From the NCBI GenBank assembly GCA_937969395.1, contig CALBVI010000351.1, positions 1 to 8,276 on the forward strand: DNA of 8,276 bases. Direction: 5' to 3'. Source of the stretch: an uncultured Spongiibacteraceae bacterium (GTDB lineage: Bacteria; Pseudomonadota; Gammaproteobacteria; Pseudomonadales; Dasaniaceae). The notes under the pieces are model-generated. The model was not told the origin of the DNA. It saw only the letters and a list, made by a program, of their open reading frames with translations, and made no database searches. The position numbers and the translations under genes were made by a program. Below are positions 6,934 to 8,276 of the stretch, in pieces. Positions within the stretch are counted from its first letter, which is position 1. Each line of letters opens with the position of its first letter.

Positions 6934-7716
6934 TTAATAGAAGCTTCTGGCAAGACCAATAACACTCAGTGTCATTAATACAATGCCTAGACGGCGATAG
7001 AATATTTTAGGATCCGCTTCGAGCATTCTTTTATGGAAGCGTAAGCCAATAATGTGGCCGATAGTGCAAACCGGTAATAACCAGAGTTGGTGGATTAATT
7101 GTAAATCAATACCTAAAGCGACAAAGGTAGTCATTTTTATAGTGACAAGTATAAACCAGAGAACAAATAAGGTGTCGCGCAATTGAAAGCGGTTAATATG
7201 GTTGGCAAGTACCGCGGTGATTAATGGCGCGCCTATAAGAGAGGTGCCGCTGATATAACCGCCAAGAATTAAAAAGCACCAATCTACGGTTTTATTTTTG
7301 CTGCTAAACGGTTTGTTGAGTATGTAGCTCAATGAATAAATAATAACAATAATAAAAATAATCGCGCTCAATAGTTCAGTGGGTAATGTAAACAAACCAA
7401 AAACACCAATTAACTTTGGGATGATCATAATCCCTAGTGTCTTCTTTAGGGTTTTCCAGTCGATATTACTTTTCTGATCTTGATTTGATTGAGCTTGATT
7501 AGATGATTTTCGATAATTCTGAATGACTGTTAATGCTGAGAAAAATAATAAGTGAATAGCAATAATAGGCAGCCATAGTAGCGGCTGGTTAACGATCATC
7601 AATAAAAAAGGCAAAGAAAAAACTGCACCGCCAAAACCCAGGCCGGAGCGAACAAAGCCGCCCCAGACAAAAATTAATGCAATGAGTATATATTGATAAA
7701 GAGCTAAATCAGCCAT
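6934..7716 (-). CDS. TauE/SafE family permease (predicted sulfite/organic anion exporter)
   Basis: A 260-residue inner-membrane protein of the TauE/SafE (former DUF81) family. It shows the internal duplication typical of the family: a glycine-rich motif GGFVRSGLGFGGA (19-31) in the first half and GGYISGTSLIGAP (152-164) in the second. There are about seven or eight hydrophobic segments and one polar, Gln/Asn/Lys-rich cytoplasmic loop at about 67-89. Members export sulfite, sulfoacetate or related anions, but most are uncharacterised, and no sulfur-metabolism gene stands nearby. The ATG at 7714-7716 follows the psd stop by 15 bases on the same strand, so the two are probably cotranscribed. The bases before the ATG read ATACCTCCAC and hold no Shine-Dalgarno sequence, so the start may depend on coupling to psd. 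Family assignment is strong; the transported compound is unknown. Confidence 0.88.
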   Translation of the reverse strand: MADLALYQYILIALIFVWGGFVRSGLGFGGAVFSLPFLLMIVNQPLLWLPIIAIHLLFFSALTVIQNYRKSSNQAQSNQDQKSNIDWKTLKKTLGIMIIPKLIGVFGLFTLPTELLSAIIFIIVIIYSLSYILNKPFSSKNKTVDWCFLILGGYISGTSLIGAPLITAVLANHINRFQLRDTLFVLWFILVTIKMTTFVALGIDLQLIHQLWLLPVCTIGHIIGLRFHKRMLEADPKIFYRRLGIVLMTLSVIGLARSFY

Positions 7717-7731
7717 GTGGAGGTATTCTGT

Positions 7732-8276
7732 TTATTGCTTATCTGTTGACTCTTTTGATGAGATCTCACCAAACAGTTCGCCCATTACGGTTGGGCTACC
7801 TGCTTTGAGCTGATCTTGCCATGTAACGGCACCGGCACCAAATAATACAATGGCGGTTGAGCCAAGTTTAAATCGACCCATTTCCTCACCTTTGTTGATT
7901 TTAATGGCCTTGCGCTTTTTGGTGTAATGTTGGATTCGAACTTCGCGTTTAATCGGTGCTACTTGTCCGCCCCAAACAGTTTCAATGCCTGCAACAATCA
8001 TCGCGCCAACTAATACAACTGCCATGGGACCTGCTTCTGTTTCAAAAACGCAGACAGCTCGTTCATTGCGTGAAAATAAGCGGGGCACATTTTCTGCAGT
8101 GGTGGTGTTAACAGAAAATAAATCGCCTGGTACATAAGCCATTGAGATTAATTTTCCTGTCATTGGCATGTGTACGCGATGATAATCTTTTGGTGACAAA
8201 TAAACCGTCGCGAACTGCCCGCCGCTAAAAAGTTCGCACGTTTCTTGGTCGCCGCCGACTAATTCTAATAAGCTGT
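7732..8276 (-). CDS. psd: Phosphatidylserine decarboxylase proenzyme, N-terminal part beyond window edge
   Basis: Makes phosphatidylethanolamine by decarboxylating phosphatidylserine at the inner membrane. The C-terminal 180 residues are visible. A TTG at 8197-8199 is an internal leucine, not the start: the frame continues upstream to the edge with [20 protein letters not shown], which aligns with E. coli Psd. Conserved blocks are [13 protein letters not shown] (catalytic histidines), [34 protein letters not shown] and [12 protein letters not shown]. The LGST site is where the proenzyme self-cleaves; its serine codon is at 7858-7860 and becomes the pyruvoyl group of the alpha chain. The tail after LGST is only about 40 residues and lacks the long acidic extension of the E. 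coli protein. This is a housekeeping gene and a good phylogenetic anchor. Confidence 0.97.
   Translation of the reverse strand, partial: SLLELVGGDQETCELFSGGQFATVYLSPKDYHRVHMPMTGKLISMAYVPGDLFSVNTTTAENVPRLFSRNERAVCVFETEAGPMAVVLVGAMIVAGIETVWGGQVAPIKREVRIQHYTKKRKAIKINKGEEMGRFKLGSTAIVLFGAGAVTWQDQLKAGSPTVMGELFGEISSKESTDKQ

Noticed and set aside
8197..8199. TTG as start of the decarboxylase gene.
   Set aside because: It is a conserved internal leucine of the YLSPKDYH block. The frame upstream continues matching Psd to the edge.

Overview
The window looks like chromosome of an AT-rich, probably marine, gammaproteobacterium. The phosphatidylserine decarboxylase reads very like the E. coli enzyme, the receptor is a typical gammaproteobacterial TonB-dependent type, and codon use favours A/T third bases throughout. 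The exact lineage cannot be named from this sequence. Base composition looks even, and I see no transposase, integrase, tRNA, rRNA, CRISPR or phage feature.

Layout: (1) 1-2092, plus strand: a TonB-dependent outer-membrane receptor, missing only its start and most of its signal peptide at the left edge. (2) 2151-2186: a strong intrinsic terminator. (3) 2261-6886, plus strand: five tightly packed genes. They are a DUF885 lipoprotein (predicted metallohydrolase), a PnuC/PnuT-type seven-helix vitamin transporter, an 82-residue single-domain thiamine-binding (YkoF/MTH1187-type) protein, an APH-fold small-molecule kinase of the thiamine/choline kinase type, and a VanZ-like membrane protein with a C-terminal extracytoplasmic beta-rich domain. 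(4) 6934-8276, minus strand: a TauE/SafE-type permease downstream of psd, which runs off the right edge. The two transcription units converge at 6887-6933.

How they fit together: receptor, PnuC-type channel, thiamine-binding protein and kinase together read as a vitamin B1 acquisition and trapping locus. The receptor would bring thiamine (or a thiamine compound) across the outer membrane. The PnuT-like protein would let it pass the inner membrane by facilitated diffusion. The small protein would bind it in the cytoplasm, and the kinase would phosphorylate it so that it cannot leave. The receptor/pnuT/thiamine-phosphorylating-enzyme arrangement is known from comparative genomics of thiamine metabolism. 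What is less expected here is a ThiK-like kinase rather than a pyrophosphokinase, a dedicated small thiamine-binding protein directly before it, and a DUF885 lipoprotein between receptor and transporter. Substrate is inferred mainly from the thiamine-binding protein and gene order. The TPP riboswitch that would help confirm it would lie left of the window.
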